8,409 nt of DNA from Alcaligenaceae bacterium (lineage in GTDB: Bacteria; Pseudomonadota; Gammaproteobacteria; Burkholderiales; Burkholderiaceae). The stretch is from contig CANBUF010000065.1 in assembly GCA_947372575.1 (NCBI GenBank), positions 1 to 8,409 on the forward strand. The letters are read 5' to 3'. Of the stretch, positions 6,434 through 8,409 are shown one piece after another. The position numbers and the translations under genes are program-made. Numbering within the stretch: the stretch's first letter is position 1; each line of letters begins with the position of its first letter. The notes beneath the pieces are model-generated. The model had not been told where the DNA came from, did no database searches, and saw only the letters and a program-made list of their open reading frames with translations.

Positions 6434-7222
6434 TTGACATCCCCTACCTCTAACAATAAGGTCGCAGTCGTCACCGGTGGCGCACGCGGTATCGGTTTGG
6501 CGGTTGCCAACTGGTTCCTGGCACACGACTACCGGGTCGCGCTGATTGATATTGATGCGGATACCCTCAAGCAAACCGAACAGAATTTCAACGACTCCAT
6601 GCGCGTGCTGGCTATCAATGCAGATGTCTCACAACCGAACCAGGTTCAGGCAGCGATTAACCAGGTTGAACAAAAGTTTGGGCGTATTGATGCGCTGGTC
6701 AACAATGCCGGGGTCGCGGTCTTTAAACCTATTGGTCAAACTTCCTTCGAAGAATTCCGCCATGTCCTGGGCACCAACCTGGATGGCGCGTTCCTCTGCT
6801 CGCAAGCTTGTGTCGAGGTCATGAAAAAGTCTGGAGATGGCGGCGCGATCGTCAACATCGCCTCGATCTCTGGCCTGCGTGCCAGCACGTTGCGGGTGGC
6901 CTATGGCACCAGCAAAGCGGCACTCTTGCATCTGACCAAACAACAAGCGGTTGAGCTGGGTACGGTTGGCATTCGCGCCAACGCGGTTGCACCAGGACCG
7001 GTGGATACAGAAATGGCCAAGCTCGTGCATAGCGTAGCCATTCGCTCCGATTACTACGACACCATTCCCATGAACCGGTATGGCACACCCGAAGAAATCG
7101 CCAATGCAGTTGGCTTTTTGTGCAGCCCGGCGGCTTCATTCATCAATGGACAATTCCTCGCCGTGGATGGTGGCTTTGACGCCTCGGGCGTCGGGATTCC
7201 AACTTTGCGCAACACCCAGTAA
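6434..7222 (+). CDS. short-chain dehydrogenase/reductase (SDR), TTG start
   Basis: Classical SDR, 262 residues, an NAD(P)-dependent Rossmann-fold oxidoreductase acting on a hydroxyl or keto group. The cofactor motif TGGARGIG is at 14-21. D39 at the end of beta-2 (ALIDID) favours NAD(H) over NADP(H). NNAG is at 90-93. The catalytic tetrad is complete: N115 (GTNLDG), S144 (NIASISG), Y157 and K161 (YGTSK). NAVAPGPVDTEM (173-184) and the C-terminal INGQFLAVDGGF are the standard substrate-loop and oligomer motifs. It resembles the FabG/3-hydroxyacyl or alcohol dehydrogenase branch, but sequence alone does not set the substrate. The thiolase gene starts 62 bases downstream with no terminator between, so the two are probably cotranscribed. 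A role as 3-hydroxyacyl-CoA or hydroxysteroid-type dehydrogenase ahead of thiolytic cleavage is plausible inference. Confidence 0.93.
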   Translation: MTSPTSNNKVAVVTGGARGIGLAVANWFLAHDYRVALIDIDADTLKQTEQNFNDSMRVLAINADVSQPNQVQAAINQVEQKFGRIDALVNNAGVAVFKPIGQTSFEEFRHVLGTNLDGAFLCSQACVEVMKKSGDGGAIVNIASISGLRASTLRVAYGTSKAALLHLTKQQAVELGTVGIRANAVAPGPVDTEMAKLVHSVAIRSDYYDTIPMNRYGTPEEIANAVGFLCSPAASFINGQFLAVDGGFDASGVGIPTLRNTQ

Positions 7223-7270
7223 GATCAGTCAGCCTTGACACAACAGGCACCTATTTCAGTCTCCTACAAT

Positions 7271-7276
7271 AAGAGG
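7271..7276 (+). promoter_or_regulatory. Shine-Dalgarno for the thiolase gene
   Basis: AAGAGG lies 8 bases before ATG 7285, a near-ideal spacing that supports this start codon. Confidence 0.75.
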
Positions 7277-7284
7277 CACCACAC

Positions 7285-8409
7285 ATGAATCAACCTTATA
7301 TCGTTGGCTGGGGTCACACCCCTTTTGGCAAACTCGACAATATTGAGCTCGAGCAACTGATCAGAGACGCAGCGCTGCCTGCGATCGAAAGCGCGGGACT
7401 TGAACCGAGTGACATTGATGGTATTTTTGTGGGGCACTTTAACGCAGGTTTTGTGCCACAGGACTTCAGTGGCGCGCTGATGGGTGTGGCTATTCCTGAA
7501 TTTCGTCATACGCCAGCGGTTCGGATGGAGAATGCCTGCGCGACAGGATCAGCTGCAATCTGGGCCGCGATGGACGCACTCGCAAGTGGACGGATGAAAC
7601 ACGTACTCGTGCTCGGCATGGAAAAAATGAACACCTTGCCGAATCAGCAGATTGGCGAGATCTTGCTTAAAGCCTCCTATGTCAAAGAAGAAGGCAATAC
7701 ACCGGGTGGTTTTGCGGGTGTGTTTGGCCAGATTGCCGGTGAGTACTTCACACGTTATGGAGATCAGTCCGATGCATTGGCTGCGATTTCTGCAAAGAAC
7801 CATGCCAATGGTGTGCACAATCCTTACGCGCACATGAAACGCGACCTGGGCTTTGATTTCTGCCGCAATCCTTCGGATAAGAACCCGTTTGTTGCAGGCC
7901 CTCTCAAACGTTCGGATTGTTCTCTGGTAAGTGACGGTGCCGCAGCCCTCGTCCTGTCGAGCACACCCCTGGCTGGTGCCAAGGTACCTGCTGTGCGCTG
8001 GCGCTCGCGCACCCATGTCAATGAGTTTTTGCCTTTGTCACGACGCGATCCCACCAAATTCGAAGGTGCCGCTCTCGCCTGGCAAAAGGGACTGGCTGCG
8101 GCAAACAATACCTTGAACGACATTCACTTCGTCGAAACACATGATTGTTTTACGATTGCCGAATTGCTTGAGTACGAAGCGATGGGCCTGGCTCCACAAG
8201 GCCAGGGTGCGCGTGTCATTCTTGACGGTGTGACGCGTAAAGATGGCAAGCTGCCGGTCAACCCTTCGGGTGGCCTGAAGTCACGCGGACATCCGATTGG
8301 AGCAACCGGCGTGTCCCAGCACGTAATGGCGGCAATGCAATTGTCCGGTACTGCAGGCGACATGCAAATTAACGGAGCGCGTGTAGGCGCCGTATTCAAC
8401 ATGGGTGGT
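7285..8409 (+). CDS. SCP2-type thiolase / acetyl-CoA acetyltransferase-like, 3' end missing
   Basis: The frame is open from ATG 7285 to the window edge: 375 codons with no stop. It starts MNQPYIVGWGHTPFGKL, typical of the sterol-carrier-protein-X (SCP2) thiolase branch. The nucleophilic Cys is C85 in ENACATGSAA. HDCFT (286-290) replaces the NEAF of FadA-type thiolases, with H286 and C288. GHPIGATG (335-342) supplies the catalytic H336. The last visible residues, FNMGG, occupy the place of the CxG motif and lack its Cys, as expected for this branch, where the HDCF Cys is thought to stand in. Probably only about 10-20 residues are missing. The enzyme should cleave or form 3-ketoacyl-CoA; bacterial relatives act in fatty acid, sterol side-chain or aromatic catabolism. 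An OB-fold/DUF35 zinc-ribbon partner is often encoded beside such thiolases and may lie just outside the window. Confidence 0.93.
   Translation, partial: MNQPYIVGWGHTPFGKLDNIELEQLIRDAALPAIESAGLEPSDIDGIFVGHFNAGFVPQDFSGALMGVAIPEFRHTPAVRMENACATGSAAIWAAMDALASGRMKHVLVLGMEKMNTLPNQQIGEILLKASYVKEEGNTPGGFAGVFGQIAGEYFTRYGDQSDALAAISAKNHANGVHNPYAHMKRDLGFDFCRNPSDKNPFVAGPLKRSDCSLVSDGAAALVLSSTPLAGAKVPAVRWRSRTHVNEFLPLSRRDPTKFEGAALAWQKGLAAANNTLNDIHFVETHDCFTIAELLEYEAMGLAPQGQGARVILDGVTRKDGKLPVNPSGGLKSRGHPIGATGVSQHVMAAMQLSGTAGDMQINGARVGAVFNMGG

Noticed and set aside
6629..7030. 133-codon minus-strand open frame inside the SDR
   Set aside because: It is antisense to a complete SDR with intact catalytic motifs and shows no family features or ribosome-binding site of note.
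7235..7270. TTGACA and TACAAT as a promoter for the thiolase
   Set aside because: Both boxes look good alone, but the spacer is 24 bases, well outside the usual 16-18, so they are unlikely to work as a pair.
7549..8016. 155-codon minus-strand open frame
   Set aside because: It is antisense to the thiolase, whose plus-strand frame is open for 375 codons with all family motifs.
1..8409. A novel defence, mobile or biosynthetic system
   Set aside because: All eight genes belong to well-known housekeeping or metabolic families and all spaces are short. No repeats arrays, integrase, transposase, toxin-antitoxin or unfamiliar gene was seen.

Overview
The window looks like ordinary chromosomal DNA from a Gram-negative betaproteobacterium, most likely Burkholderiales and perhaps Alcaligenaceae-like. 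This rests on a Burkholderiales-style outer-membrane porin with an N-terminal signal peptide and C-terminal Phe, a DadA-Alr pair, and a moderate GC content by eye. The genus call is inference. Eight genes were found; the first is cut by the left edge and the last by the right edge. No RNA genes, mobile elements, CRISPR arrays, prophage or integration signs were seen, and no gap between genes exceeds about 180 bases.

Left part, plus strand (1-3124): the 3' seven-eighths of dadA (D-amino acid dehydrogenase) overlaps alr/dadX (alanine racemase) by four bases (ATGA). Together they form the classic alanine catabolic pair: the racemase converts L-Ala to D-Ala, and DadA oxidises D-Ala to pyruvate and ammonia. 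The last codons and stop of alr are followed at once by an in-frame, nearly perfect tandem copy of themselves. Next on the same strand is xthA (exodeoxyribonuclease III), a base-excision-repair nuclease, whose stop codon lies inside a perfect hairpin.

Middle part (3184-6251): a porin on the minus strand converges on xthA and diverges from a plus-strand glutathione S-transferase. The GST converges on a minus-strand Tas-like NADP(H)-dependent aldo/keto reductase. A good intrinsic terminator for the reductase lies between these two, and a plausible sigma-70 promoter for it lies at 6315-6344.

Right part, plus strand (6434-8409): a short-chain dehydrogenase/reductase with a TTG start and a good Shine-Dalgarno is followed 62 bases later by an SCP2-type thiolase that runs off the window. 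This pair looks like the start of an acyl-CoA or side-chain degradation operon of unknown substrate.

No previously undescribed system was found. The observations most worth a second look are the duplicated 3' end of alr, the thiolase/SDR operon of unknown substrate, the TTG start of the SDR, the corrected GST start, and a few small regulatory structures.
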